Positions 32,168 to 41,199 of a DNA stretch of 64,000 nt are shown here, one piece after another; the first letter of the stretch is position 1; every line of letters starts with the position of its first letter. The position numbers were made by a program, and so were the translations under genes. The stretch is taken from contig BSQZ01000033.1 of assembly GCA_033239005.1 (NCBI GenBank), positions 3,497,501 through 3,561,500 on the forward strand. The letters are read 5' to 3'. This DNA comes from Lamellibrachia satsuma. Taxonomy: Eukaryota; Annelida; Polychaeta; Sabellida; Siboglinidae. Below the pieces are notes generated by a model. That model was not told the DNA's origin. It made no database searches and worked only from the letters and a program-made list of their open reading frames with translations.

Positions 32168-34867
32168 AAATGAAACATAGACTGTTTGTGGGCCAACAAT
32201 TTTTTGAAACATATGTTCAGCAACTGATTAGTTACTGTGCTTGACCCACTGGTCACAAAAGGTTAACATTTTGTCATTAGCACTTACAACTGTACAAGTA
32301 AATCATTTCTTTTTTACCAACTAACTTTAGCTTCTGAAGTACTAAGAGAGATTATTTTACAAGGCTGAAAAAATGGACCCTACTTCATGTCACTGAGGGC
32401 TAAACACGAGGGTTTCTGGTTCAATGTTTTGCACACAGGAGACAGTGGAACTTGCCTCTAGCAGGGCTGACGTGGACAGAGCTTTGGCTACTAGATCCAT
32501 GTCGGTCGTCAGTTGGCGAAGACGGTTGAACTTGGCAAATATCTCCAGGTCAATATCTGAAATGGAAGAATTGTTTTCCAAACCACATTATGTTTCTGCC
32601 ATCAGCTTTACAACATCAGAGCTGCTTTACATCAAAACTCCCTCGTCAATTCATTTAGCACATCACAAAATAGGTTTGTTGATTATCAAATCTGTAGTGT
32701 TTGAATAGGGTATTTTTTCCTAAATGAGTGTGAAACGAAGTGAAAAAACTGGAATGAGGAAGGATCTTCAATGTCCAAGTAGAGAAGGTTGTGTTTAAAT
32801 CCTGTCTACGTGCCACTGAAATGTGATAATCGTAAACATAAATGCTAGATTCAGTAAACGTCTATTGGCCCCAGCTGATATATTGTTTTGAAAAGAAATA
32901 TCAGAATTTGCACAAACATGACAGGACCAGTATAAAATACCTCAAAACTAACAACCTGCTAAATCATTAAGAGAAAACTCACATCCATCTGTAGACCCAT
33001 TTATCTTCTGCTTGATAAACCTATCTTTGTGCAGATTAGAATCACTGAAGTAGAACTCCATCTGCAACAGAACATGACTAGGTTACATAGACTAGGTAAC
33101 ACATAGACTAGGTTATATGTAGACACCTTCAGATCGTGTATATAAATTTTAATTAGTTTTTAGCCTAAAAAACACCCATTGTTGCCCCAATAGCAGTGCA
33201 ATGTCTTTTAACTGGCTCTGACCAGAACTACCAACGGACACAGACGCCACAGGACTTACGACGCTCCTAAGGAGCCGCCCAGTCCTTCACAGGAAGAAGA
33301 AGACTGTGTTACATATATACTGCGTTATACCGAGACTAGGTTACATACAATGGTTGGTATTTGTGATATTAAAATGCACCACACGTTAGATAAACACCAT
33401 AATGAAGTAAATAAACTGTACCTACTCAACATTGTTTATAATACATATATTAGACCACATCTAGAATATTGCATACAAGCATGGTCACCTTATTATGCTA
33501 AAGATTAGGGCAACTAAACTGGTTATAGGATTTTAGGAATTTTCATGAGGAAAGATTAAACGACTAAAACTACATAGACTAAAAAATGCAGATTACAAGA
33601 TTTAATTGAGACTTTTAAGTTGTTAACTGGGAAGGAGAACATAAACCCAGATCAGTTTTTAACATAATCTAAATAACCTCAGAGGCCATAGTAAAAGATT
33701 AAACAAACATCAATTCGAAGCTATGTAGACAGTGACTTTTCAGTCAGAGCTGTAGATATTTGGAATTCATTGCCCAACAATATTATATTTGCAATCTCTA
33801 CGAACATTAAAAAAAAATAGAATCAATAAAGACTGGTGTAAGATGTGGGTGAATTATAAAAGGCTAATCAGTAGCCTTGCAAGTGCCCATCAAGCCTTGG
33901 GTTATTACATTATTATTACAATGCAATGTAATAGATTACTATTACTTAGTTTCCTTTCTATTACTATTACATGCTGAAAGCAATGTAATATAATTACTAT
34001 TACATTTCAAGCTATTACTATTACATTACTATTTTCTTTCAATTAAACATTTTACATACTTTATCACTTACATAGATTCAAATTAACTTATGGGTGTATT
34101 GTCGATAGTAAGTGCACATTTTATGAAAAACTAACAACAAATACTTAGATGACAGTTTATACTTTATTTGGAGGCGAAGCAACTGTTTACTTTAGTGTCA
34201 ATTAATCGTTGTCAACACAAAATCTCTTGCATATAACAATACCGAGATGTGGCAAGATGTCCTGTCTGTAATCTCTCTGTACTCGATCTCTGGGTGTTTT
34301 ATATCACATCACATATTTAACATCAGAACAAGATCGCTTTAGTTAAAAAAAATGGCTGTTAGCCATGCAGCAGTCACACTGCCACCTGCTAATAGTGCTA
34401 AAGTTCATCGACTGTCATGATTCGGATACTAAACCATTTTATCACCACAAAAAAGGTTCCAAATTAGAAATGTTAACAAGTCATGTTATGTCAAAATACA
34501 GAATTTTGTGTCTGATTATTTTTAATGAAATTGAATTTTGGTGTGATTGAAATGTTCAATTGTAATAGCAAAGTAATAGCTCAATTACTATTACTTTGCT
34601 TTCTATTACAATTACTATTACATTGCATTCTGTTCCATCTATTACTAATACTTGAACAATTGTAATCGTTACTATTACTATTACTATTACCCCAGGCCTG
34701 GTGTCCACTACTTGTAAGTGTACTGGTGACCTTGCTGTGTACTTTAGAATTGTCTCCTACTTTACCTGATCTCTAATTTGACTACACAGCCTCTTCAGTC
34801 GCTTCCTCTTTGCCTTCCTTTCAACATGGGCTTCCTCCACACCAGCAATCTTGATTGGATCCTCCAT
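21651..34867 (-). CDS. LARP7: La-related protein 7 (7SK snRNP component), complete 12-exon gene
   Basis: Twelve exons on the minus strand join in phase to 608 codons (human LARP7 has about 580). LARP7 binds the 3' U-tail of 7SK RNA and stabilises the nuclear 7SK snRNP that holds P-TEFb. La module: La motif, residues about 28-95 (FYFSDSNLHKDRFI, GYIDLEIFAKFNRLRQLTTD), then RRM1, about 117-185 (TVYVEYIPTKADHDWVRRTF, MSYISLPRYRSTGDMKGFAF). A long Lys/Glu-rich linker (about 212-420) contains basic nuclear-localisation-like runs and a 14-residue repeat. The carboxyl xRRM, about 480-580, keeps YIDL and the following Arg (GHIRC) expected of the RNP3-type surface. The tail ends in six Asp. Exons: 34766-34867, 32983-33061, 32456-32556, 30890-30970, 28693-28857, 27660-27762, 26696-27347, 25448-25539, 24201-24331, 23101-23245, 22478-22572, 21651-21731. 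Intron 3 uses a GC donor. Confidence 0.95.
21800..22232. repeat. Minisatellite, about 31-bp unit, about 14 copies (LARP7 intron 11)
   Basis: Units carry GAATCTGAACAGAAGGCCAA and TTCCAATTCCT, with many indels. On the minus (sense) strand each unit reads CCTTCTGTTCAG, like a 3' splice site. The array lies only about 70 nt upstream of the exon 12 acceptor, but it is not homologous to that exon. Confidence 0.9.
22478..22572 (-). CDS. LARP7: LARP7 exon 11
   Basis: Acceptor TTCTGATGACAG, donor AAG|GTCAGA, phase 0. Encodes EEEENYWNKLAADREKKLNS and a basic run KTKHKKRGRNK, the xRRM helix 3 region (RYWQKILVDRQ.KL in human). Confidence 0.93.
23101..23245 (-). CDS. LARP7: LARP7 exon 10 (xRRM core)
   Basis: Acceptor CATGTGATTCAG, donor ACAG|GTCAGT, phase 1 out. 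Encodes SHIDGVAEVAYIDLVDGNTE then GHIRCHDSNNSQKIV. Tyr and Asp of YIDL and the Arg of HIRC occupy the RNP3 positions known to contact the 7SK apical stem. Confidence 0.95.
23325..24052. repeat. Minisatellite, 31-bp unit, about 24 copies (LARP7 intron 9)
   Basis: Units carry CAGACCTGTTCCTTTACACT and TCACCCCATGG. With a 31-bp period each frame cycles through the unit, so three long overlapping plus-strand frames arise; none is a gene. It begins about 80 nt upstream of the exon 10 acceptor. Confidence 0.95.
24201..24331 (-). CDS. LARP7: LARP7 exon 9 (start of xRRM)
   Basis: Acceptor TATCCTGTGCAG, donor AAG|GTTTGT, phase 0. Encodes EQRQIELAVESASKSKTGPK then VEYVPGVILKVTSEESMSRK, the first strand and helix of the carboxyl xRRM. 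Confidence 0.93.
24472..24662. repeat. Short tandem array, 42-bp unit, about 4 copies
   Basis: Units carry GTGCTGCCATCAAGTAGAT and GGTGAGGTAAAAGTGTTTT. Located in LARP7 intron 8. Confidence 0.9.
24720..25440. other. LARP7 intron 8
   Basis: Contains an imperfect repeat of ACTACAAATACTTCCCAATC (about 3 copies, 24832-24965). The rest, including a GGGAGTGAGTTCCACAGAG block near 25203, looks like old interspersed repeat but no family is assigned. Confidence 0.45.
25448..25539 (-). CDS. LARP7: LARP7 exon 8 (coiled coil)
   Basis: Acceptor GTTTGTTGCAG, donor GCTG|GTACGT. Encodes LEWLQLKKEYLELQQRNMHE and LKETLQQLRA, equivalent to the vertebrate SEWMDLKKEYLALQ helix. Confidence 0.95.
25560..26690. 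other. LARP7 intron 7
   Basis: Holds a perfect 47-bp tandem duplication at about 25857-25950 (CACCCAAGCCTTGGCACTCG). Otherwise AT-rich without recognised features. Confidence 0.5.
26696..27347 (-). CDS. LARP7: LARP7 exon 7 (charged linker)
   Basis: Acceptor TCTCTTTCAAAG, phase 1 in; donor CCAAA|GTGAGT, phase 2 out; 652 nt. Encodes a low-complexity Lys/Glu/Ser linker with basic clusters (GKKKQRKR, PCKRSRR, GLKRKS) and ends KAVTKELPELRVIPK, the conserved PLRVL-like motif before the coiled coil. It contains an in-frame 42-bp tandem repeat at 26935-27026. Confidence 0.93.
26935..27026 (-). repeat. Coding 42-bp tandem repeat in LARP7 linker
   Basis: Two and a bit copies of a 14-residue unit, KEKTIEAKEKVTEV then KEKTIEVKEEVTEV. 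The unit length is a multiple of three, so the reading frame is kept. Confidence 0.85.
27660..27762 (-). CDS. LARP7: LARP7 exon 6
   Basis: Acceptor TTTTCCATGTAG; encodes AYNNEAISSCRPGRFPRANK and a helix QMKLLQRQIEAKRN, equivalent to the RKPGIFPK stretch after RRM1 in vertebrates. Donor AATG|GTTCGT, phase 1. A plus-strand open frame of 173 codons overlaps this exon and is judged a shadow. Confidence 0.85.
27770..28690. other. LARP7 intron 5
   Basis: No recognised repeat. The plus-strand frame up to 27967 extends into it but has no splice or family support. Confidence 0.45.
28693..28857 (-). CDS. LARP7: LARP7 exon 5 (RRM1)
   Basis: Acceptor GTTGATTGTAG; 55 codons, EYIPTKADHDWVRRTFSSFG then the RNP1-like KGFAFVEF and ADSAAKACE. 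Donor GAG|GTTTGT, phase 0. Confidence 0.97.
29612..30592. mobile_element. piggyBac-like non-autonomous element in LARP7 intron 4
   Basis: Flanked by TTAA (29608-29611 and 30593-30596). The ends are inverted: CCCTAGAGTGACCA at the left, TGGTCACTCCTAGGG at the right (one-base indel). TTAA target duplication plus CCCTAG termini is the piggyBac signature. At about 980 bp with no transposase frame it is a MITE or deletion derivative. Confidence 0.85.
30890..30970 (-). CDS. LARP7: LARP7 exon 4 (linker to RRM1)
   Basis: Acceptor TTATCTTCAG; 27 codons, VSSDGKNVRRIKPIEEPKDI to DSRTVYV, where RRM1 beta-1 starts. Donor GTT|GTATGT, phase 0. Confidence 0.95.
30975..32450. other. LARP7 intron 3
   Basis: AT-rich intron containing an (AT)n run at 32121-32164. 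No gene recognised. Confidence 0.5.
32121..32164. repeat. (AT)n microsatellite
   Basis: About 44 bp of alternating AT. Confidence 0.95.
32454..32455 (-). promoter_or_regulatory. GC 5' splice site of LARP7 intron 3
   Basis: Reads GAG|GCAAGT on the minus strand. Apart from the C at +2 it is a strong U1 match, as is usual for GC-AG introns. Confidence 0.85.
32456..32556 (-). CDS. LARP7: LARP7 exon 3 (La motif, GC donor)
   Basis: Acceptor TTCCATTTCAG; encodes IDLEIFAKFNRLRQLTTDMD and LVAKALSTSALLE. The donor is GAG|GCAAGT, phase 0: a GC-AG intron. Joining at any GT nearby breaks the frame, whereas this one gives ALLE-VSSDGKNVRR, matching the family. Confidence 0.9.
32983..33061 (-). CDS. LARP7: LARP7 exon 2 (La motif)
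   Basis: Acceptor CTGTTGCAG; encodes MEFYFSDSNLHKDRFIKQKI and NGSTDG. Aromatic FYF and the Asp of SDSNL are the U-tail-binding positions of La motifs. Donor GGAT|GTGAGT, phase 1. Confidence 0.95.
33360..33860 (+). mobile_element. LINE ORF2 carboxyl-terminal relic
   Basis: Reads YIRPHLEYCIQAWSPYYAKD followed after stops by RATKLV, LNNLRGHS, and VDIWNSLPN-like fragments. This is the usual carboxyl end of CR1/Jockey-type reverse transcriptases. A related copy lies on the minus strand at 40.4-40.85 kb. Confidence 0.75.
33870..34760. other. LARP7 intron 1, with ATTACT-rich blocks
   Basis: Two low-complexity patches (about 33900-34030 and 34560-34690) are rich in ATTACTATTAC and TAATAG words on either side of 530 bp of ordinary sequence. 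They could be the ends of a short element. Confidence 0.45.
34766..34867 (-). CDS. LARP7: LARP7 exon 1
   Basis: ATG at 34867; encodes MEDPIKIAGVEEAHVERKAK and a basic run ending CSQIRDQ. Donor CAG|GTAAAG, phase 0. The family's La motif begins with QI.DQ here. No in-frame upstream ATG was needed. Confidence 0.9.
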
Positions 34868-35015
34868 GGATAATCTACAATCGATATAAAAGTACAAAGT
34901 GTGCAAATGATGCAACGCTCCACATTCAGCCATGTGGCATGTCCAGTAGTCTACTATTATTGGATGAGAAAGACACTGGGGTCGGATGAATAGTGCTGAT
35001 CTCTGCCCTCGTGAG

Positions 35016-35967
35016 GGGTCCTGGATGGTTCAGCCCAGGACGTGTTTGGCCCATACTGATGAATGGTTCGGCCTAGTCGTTTCGGCCCATGCAGACGACG
35101 GATGGTTTGGCCCACTTCACTGAAAACCTAGTAGCGGAATTCTAAGAATAGTTGTTTTGGCCGACAGCTTGATTCGATAAAAAAATGAAGTTATTGCATA
35201 CAAAAACATACGTACATGCTAATATAATTATTATAGAGCAATATCCATAAGATAACGGATATGACATAATAAATTTAAGGTTATCAACCAACCGGCTACT
35301 ATCGTCAAAGTTGGGAAATGTTTATAACTTGATTAGGCATCTGACAATTCTACGACTATTGAATATTTATATCATAGTGATATTAGTATTACATATAATA
35401 TGTATATAACATATTTTAGAGACTATTAACTGACTTTTAAATTCAAAGTTATCAACTGAATGGCAAATATCGTCACTTTTTAAACTTGTTTTTGTATGCA
35501 TGTTTATACTTTAGTATATTTCGTATTATCTATGCATTAAAATGCTTTTATTGATTATGGGAATAAATTTGATGACTAAACCAACTGACTGCCTCATGCA
35601 GTTTAAAAATTGCTTTTGCATCTTCATCTGTATATATGTTTAATAAAAAACAATTTAATTCTTAATGCATCTGTATGTTTTTCAAGATTCGAAAACGCTA
35701 ATAATTTAGCATATAATATTTCTCCGTTCCAACACGCAAGTTGCAAAAAGTCAAGTCGAAAATAAACGTAATAAGCCCAACAGACCCCACTTTCAAGTTA
35801 GAATTGTTAGAGTTGTTTCTGTCCATGGAGCCCTCTGGCACTGGTTACATACACAGCTGATTCGGCCCATGCTAGCGCAAATATTTCACGGTTCACTAGT
35901 TGCGAAAACAGTTGGTTCGGCCCATAACGGATTCAGCCCATGGGCCGAACCAAAACATCCGACACCC
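35016..35967. mobile_element. hAT-like MITE with GGTTCGGCCCAT motifs
   Basis: The ends are inverted: GGGTCCTGGATGGTTCAGCC at the left and GGGCCGAACC...ATCCGACACCC at the right. Flanking octamers CTCGTGAG (35008-35015) and CTCATGAG (35968-35975) differ by one base and fit an 8-bp target duplication. Both ends repeat GGTTCGGCCCAT in opposite orientation (subterminal repeats). No transposase is visible. It lies just upstream of LARP7 exon 1. Confidence 0.7.
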
Positions 35968-36630
35968 CTCATGAGAAGGGGATGAGGCTGCAATCAATCA
36001 GAGACCTTCAGGCTTCACCTTGCAATGTTTCCGAAGATGGGGGCAAGCTTAGACCCTTGGCCTTGCCTTGGTCACCAATTAAAATGAATTGCTATCATGT
36101 TGTGGCACAACAGGTTATTCACAAAAAGATAATATTGCATAGCTGAGCGTGAAGGGGAGCTATGGCCTATGGTATTGCTCAATGGCAATGCCCCCCCTCC
36201 GCCCAATGTCACCAATACTGTGCCAATATCATACATGTTAAGTCTCCTGCATTCGCCAGTAGACTCCTGGAAATCCACCAAATCTCCTGGAAAGGAGAAC
36301 CGATCTCCTGGATTTTCAGTGAAACCAAAACAAATTTTTTTTCTATGTTATTTTCCGAACTTAGCATGGCCTAATTGGGTTTTATTTCCGGCTGACTCGA
36401 GTATGTTTTTCTGGGTCAACAGAAAGTGTTTAATACCGGTCAATTCCGGTTCTTATTTGCCGTTTTCTGTAACGTGCTCGGGCTTGCAATCACTATGCAT
36501 TACTTGCGCTCGGTCTCAGCAAACATCTTGCCGCCTTATACCGTTTTCGATTGGCTGTTTTCCCCACATGTTCTGTGCACAAAGTGTTATAAAGCGTCTG
36601 ATTCGATGTTTGTTACACGGAAACAATAGT

Positions 36631-37062
36631 ATGGCGAAGCGCGGGTCTGATTCACCATGTGCTAGTTCAGCAAAGGAGAAGAAATATGCTGTAAAATACA
36701 AGCCGGAATGGGCGACTGACTTGCAGTTTATATGCCACAGTGACAAGAGACCGACGTTTGCATACTGTAGTGTGTGCAATACGCACATAAACGTAGCACA
36801 CGGTGCAGTGCGATTTCTACTCCTCGCACGATTGATGACAACTCTCTCTGTGATCGCCCACAGCAACGCCGGCAGCGAGTGTGTGTGCTCGATGTTTCGA
36901 AAGATCAACACTGACTCTCGGTTGCAGCTCGGCAACACCATGCGTGCGCTGCTGTCATGCAAAATTAAAACAGACGATCCTTCCTATTCCTTTGTGCCAG
37001 AGAAGGATCTTCTCAAGTCGGCCAATGTTGCATCATGGAATTATGTGAAGGATCACCAGTAA
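36631..37062 (+). CDS. hAT transposase remnant: BED-like amino end joined to hAT-C dimerisation end
   Basis: A 143-codon frame from ATG to TAA. Residues 20-60 (KYKPEWATDL, then TFAYCSVCNTHINVAHG) resemble the BED-type zinc finger found at the start of hAT transposases and their relatives (ZBED, KIAA1586 and ZNF862 families). Only the first Cys pair is clear, and the His part of the finger appears lost. Residues 72-140 (VIAHSNAGSECVCSMFRKIN, LLSCKIKT, SYSFVPEKDLLKSA) match the carboxyl hAT-C dimerisation region. The catalytic RNase-H-like core between them is missing. This is probably an internal-deletion derivative; a small host-used protein is possible but unsupported. Confidence 0.65.
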   Translation: MAKRGSDSPCASSAKEKKYAVKYKPEWATDLQFICHSDKRPTFAYCSVCNTHINVAHGAVRFLLLARLMTTLSVIAHSNAGSECVCSMFRKINTDSRLQLGNTMRALLSCKIKTDDPSYSFVPEKDLLKSANVASWNYVKDHQ

Positions 37063-37211
37063 ATGTGTAGGCTTGTATCTGTTGTGCATGCTCTGTGAGA
37101 TCGACATGGACGTTATTCTTTTCTGCTAGATTCGTGATATATGTCTAGGGGTTTTCATCAATTATAGGCATGTGCCTGTCATGCATGGTAGTCAACCTGC
37201 ATGCTCTATGT

Positions 37212-39021
37212 CAGGGGTCGGCAACCTTTTTGAATGGAGGGCCAAATAAGTGACTTTGAATGGGTTAGGGGGCCACGCACGCACGCACCCACACTCATGG
37301 TAATTGGCACAATGCAATTATATACCTTGTGTCTAGCAGTTGTATTGACCACTGTTGTAAATAGCACGTCCACGAATATGAGTTATTATTATCGTCAAAC
37401 ATCAACGTCTGATTTTGAACAACAGTTGGATTATTCAAAAACACATTATTCAGGTTACGTGTTCTTGGCATGCCGCTGGTGCCATGTTGCCCCGTGTGAC
37501 ACTGAGGCCTGTTGCTGGTGATGTTGCTGCGCCACCAAGTGGCCCACACCTGTTCCTGGGCGCTTCAGCTTACTTCGGTATACTACAGGAGTTCTTCATA
37601 TCGCGCATTCATCTCGGTCACAAGGTGCTGGAATTGCCGGTAGTTTAGACAGCGAGAGTGAACACAGTTTAGTCTTCACGGCGACCCATAATTATTACGT
37701 TCTGCATTCTCATCGACTTGTCACACGGGCTTTCCCGTTGGATGATGGAGTTTGCCCTGAAGAGCCTTGCTTGGCACCTCCATCTTAGTCTTGAACCTTT
37801 TCCATCAGCGTACTTGCGAGGAGCGGTGGTCTAATGGTTAGAGCACCCACCTGTCGATCGAGAGGACGGTGGTTCGATTCCATCTCCGCCGTTTCGAAGC
37901 TTGGGCAATTTCGTTCACCCCACTTTGCCCGTGTCTTTCGGAAGAGACACTAAAAGCCGTTGGTCCAAACTCCTGCGTTAGCTCAAGATTGGGCTGTTTG
38001 GAGTATAACTACTTGAGACTTGAGACAACTCCGTTCGCCATTTCGCTGGCAGGCGACGAACATTAGTTAAAACAACACATTATCACTCAAACACAAATAA
38101 GGTAGTAGGGTAACCTAGGGCAACACGGTCCCTGGAGGTAAGATGGCCCCCACCACATATTCAAAATATATAACTCTGAACGTTCCAAATCTGGTGCAAA
38201 ATGAAGCTAATTCTATCTGATACCCGCCTGAAAGTTCAGCAACACGAGACAGACGTAATTAAATCAGTGTGTTTTTAAACTTTTATATGCATTGATCTAA
38301 TATTTTGCCAATAGTAAAATGGTGAAACTCAACATACAACGGTGTGAATCATGAATCATGGACGTAATTGGTGACATGATAATATTATTAATCAGTTGAC
38401 AGATCAAACAATACATTCACTGACATTGTTTTCCCCTAATGTTTCTTGAGAATTGTCAAAGTAATTCTAAGTAGGTTTAAGCAGGCCCAAATTCGGTGTC
38501 CACGACCGACCGCGGTATATCCGAATCCGCGTAATAATAAGGCACGACTGTATAAGTAAAAAACACAGGGAGGGGGTTATAGACCGTGTTACCCCAGGTA
38601 GAGGACCGTCTTGCCCCAAGGATGGGGCAAGATGGCTTTTTGGGATATTTACTATTTTTCAAATGCAACTTAATTAGGTTGTTTATTTACTGAAAATAGT
38701 TTTCCAATGGGTAACGCACAGATCTGTCCACAATGTGAACACATTAAATACAAGCTAAAGTTGTTTAATGGTGTGTTCGTTAGGAGGGTCGCGCTGCATA
38801 CTTTCATGTCTGCATACGCAAAAGTGAATTCATTAAATATTAAAGTAAGTATAATTACATATTTGGTATATTATAATGTTCATCACGTGGACATGTTATT
38901 TTGTATACCAATGTGGCAGGGGTGGGCCGCATTTTGCACAATATCGTTGTCAGTCCGCGGGCCGCATGAAATAGCTATGCGGGCCGCAGTTGGCCCGCGG
39001 GCCGCGGGTTGCCGACCCCTG
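37212..39021. mobile_element. hAT element nested in the outer hAT
   Basis: Perfect inverted ends CAGGGGTCGGCAACC and GGTTGCCGACCCCTG, and a perfect 8-bp target duplication CTCTATGT (37204-37211 and 39022-39029). The ends continue with GGGCCA/GGCCGC-rich subterminal sequence. No complete transposase frame is present in its 1.8 kb, so it is non-autonomous. It holds a tRNA-derived SINE at 37815-38065. Confidence 0.92.
37815..38065 (+). mobile_element. tRNA-derived SINE
   Basis: The head has a pol III A box (TGGTCTAATGGTTAGAGCA) and B box (GGTTCGATTCC) in tRNA spacing, with a cloverleaf-like CCACCTGTCGATCGAGAGG between. It is followed by a body with GAAGCTTGGGCAATTTCGTT and TTTCGGAAGAGACACTAAAA. 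Sequence after the B box, plus related copies at 48.0 and 50.0 kb, mark it as a SINE and not a tRNA gene. Confidence 0.8.
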
Positions 39022-39044
39022 CTCTATGTGATATCGACATGGGC

Positions 39045-39250
39045 GTTATTCTTCTGTGCCAAATGTCTAGAACTGACGAGTTATTTGTGAATATATATAT
39101 ATATATATATAATGTGCTTTTGTATCATATATGAACTGTTTGTTTGTTATTCTTCTGTGCCAAATGTCTAGAACTGACGAGTTATTTGTGAATATATATA
39201 TATATATATATATAATATGTGCTTTTGTATCATATATGAACTGTTTGTGA
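39045..39250. repeat. Direct duplication of about 100 bp with AT runs
   Basis: Two copies of CTTCTGTGCCAAATGTCTAG ... (AT)n ... CTTTTGTATCATATATGAAC, at about 39051 and 39148. Confidence 0.9.
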
Positions 39251-39479
39251 TTGGTGATAATAAAACATGGTTGTTACTGTCATGGAAAGTATTCTTTTTT
39301 GTAATATTTTGTTCTCTTAAACCCTCCCGATTTACATACAAGTCCCTGATTTTTCGAGACTATCCGATTTTCTGAGACCCTCCAATTTACGTATAAATCC
39401 CCGTTTTTTTAGACCCTCCGATTTACGTATAAATCTCCTGGATTGGCATTTCTGAAACTTAACATGCATGCAATATCAT

Positions 39480-41130
39480 ATTTATACTAAACTTCTCTAA
39501 AGTGAAGCCGGTGACGGTGTGCACCTGCTAACTTCCAAGCCTAACCTAAGACGACCAACATATAGAACAAGACAAATGTACCAACGACAAGCAAAATTCG
39601 GCAACCACTGTAACATTAACATACATCCGAAAAGTCAACCTTTCAGAAGCCTCGAATTTCACAAACTTCTAACGGGTGCCGTCTACGGAAATGTTCTGGC
39701 GCGAGTAAAGAAAAGCGCATGTCTAACGTAAATTATGTAAACCGTGGTTCCATTGGCTAACGTTTAATTGCAACCCAAATCGAATCCATCGTAACAGATG
39801 CAAACAAATTCGTTTGCTGCGATGGACGCCTTACCGGTGGGCGTTCGTCAGTTTCCATCTCGCAAAGAGCCATTTGCAGTGATTGATTCCAAGTTTCATT
39901 CTATATATACCTAGCGCATGGTAATTTCTCTGAAAATCATATATTCACATGCTTATTTTAATACGCTTTATAATTACTACAGACGCTATCGTTTGGGCGA
40001 TATTAAAGCACTGTTAATATTGTATTTTATTTTTTCATTTCAGTTTAAACTTATTTCGGCTGCGACATGCTAGCTCGTTAAATTTGTACAGATTTGGGTA
40101 ATCACGAACTACACTTACTAGTAATGCACTAAAGCAAAGGGATTAATTTGTAAGGCTGATGTAGACTGTAGTACTGATAAGCCAGGCATAATTTAAGCAA
40201 TTAGGCCTTTTATAATTCGCCCATTTCTTAAGTTAACCCAGTTTGAGTTTTTATCTATTCTTTTTAAAAACATGTTAGTAGAGGGTGCATATATTACTTA
40301 GGTTTACTTAGTTTCTTCCTGACCGTAGGCGGTGGCCTCGTGGTCAGATCTTGAACTTTCCCTTGGAATGCTCTACGACTTCCTGGCAAGGCAGCTTTGT
40401 AATTGTAGAGAAACTCCTCAGTACTTCAATGTCTATCTAGACGGTTTTTAAATGAGTTGATGCTTGGGGCAGTTACAACTACTTTCTTTTCTAACATTTG
40501 TACAAGCACGTTCTATAAACAGTTTCAAACTATGACCCCTTGCACATTTTCGATGACATCTTTGTATTTCTGTTTATAAGGGGAGCATATTGATATTGCA
40601 TAATCTAGATGACTCCTAACTAAAGCTTTATATAATGGCACAAAATATATATAATGTTGTTGGGCAATGAATTCCATACATCCACAACTCTGACTGAAAA
40701 ATCGGCATCTGCACAGCTTCGTGCATTGTTGTTTATTTTTTGTTACTGTGGCCTCTGAGGTTATTTAGATTAATGTTAAAAAATGATCTGGGTTTATGTT
40801 CTTCCCAGTTAACAACTTAAAAGTGTAGATTGGCCTAAATTATTTATGCTGCTAAACGACACTCTTAGCTAATTTTTGCAGTGCCAATTCATTGATTCAA
40901 TCATATTCCACGTACATGGAAATGCAAAAAATAGTGTGTTTTTGTGCACTTTTGTGGTCCAGATAGTGCTGCAGATTGCATCCATGGTGACTGGTAATAT
41001 AAGCCACTGGCGCTTACTGCAGAAGGCACCGAAGCAATGCGGCGCTACTTGTACCAAAAATATTTTTAATGAAATTATTTCAGGTAACATGATAAAAAGA
41101 CAAAAAAGACATTTGTACTTGACACCTGCT
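39480..41130. other. Upstream region or first intron of the ZDHHC-like gene
   Basis: No first exon or promoter recognised. Contains a minus-strand LINE relic (40.42-40.85 kb) and a tRNA A-box-like GCGGTGGCCTCGTGGTCAG at about 40330, perhaps a SINE head. Confidence 0.4.
40420..40855 (-). mobile_element. LINE ORF2 carboxyl-terminal relic
   Basis: The minus strand reads LNNLRGHS, FQSELWMYGIHCPTT (degraded WNSLP region) and then VRSHLDYAI and SPYKQKYKDVIEKVQ. Block order is disturbed by frameshifts. Related to the plus-strand copy at 33.4-33.9 kb. Confidence 0.7.
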
Positions 41131-41136
41131 TACTAG

Positions 41137-41199
41137 CAATGGATGTTGTGGGCCTGGAGAAACTGTTGAAGATTTATCCAGATGCTGTCAGCATTGCAG
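41137..41199 (+). CDS. ZDHHC13/17: ZDHHC-like exon A (first recovered)
   Basis: Acceptor-like CTGCTTACTAG, then CA and ATG (41139). Encodes MDVVGLEKLLKIYPDAVSIA, an ankyrin helix. Donor GCAG|GTCAGT, phase 1. An upstream coding exon is likely, since the acceptor precedes the ATG by 2 nt. Confidence 0.7.

Larger units (their letters stand above)
36233..39471. mobile_element. hAT-family transposon (outer element of a nest)
   Basis: AATATCAT occurs at 36225-36232 and 39472-39479 as an 8-bp target duplication. Termini are inverted: ACATGTTAAGTCTC at the left and AACTTAACATGCATGC at the right. Subterminal ATCTCCTGGATT motifs occur near both ends. It carries a shortened transposase-like ORF (36631-37062) and is interrupted by a second hAT element at 37212-39021. 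Confidence 0.75.

Noticed and set aside
37822..37890. Functional tRNA gene
   Set aside because: A and B boxes are present but the acceptor stem does not close well, it is followed by a SINE body, and it lies within a transposon.
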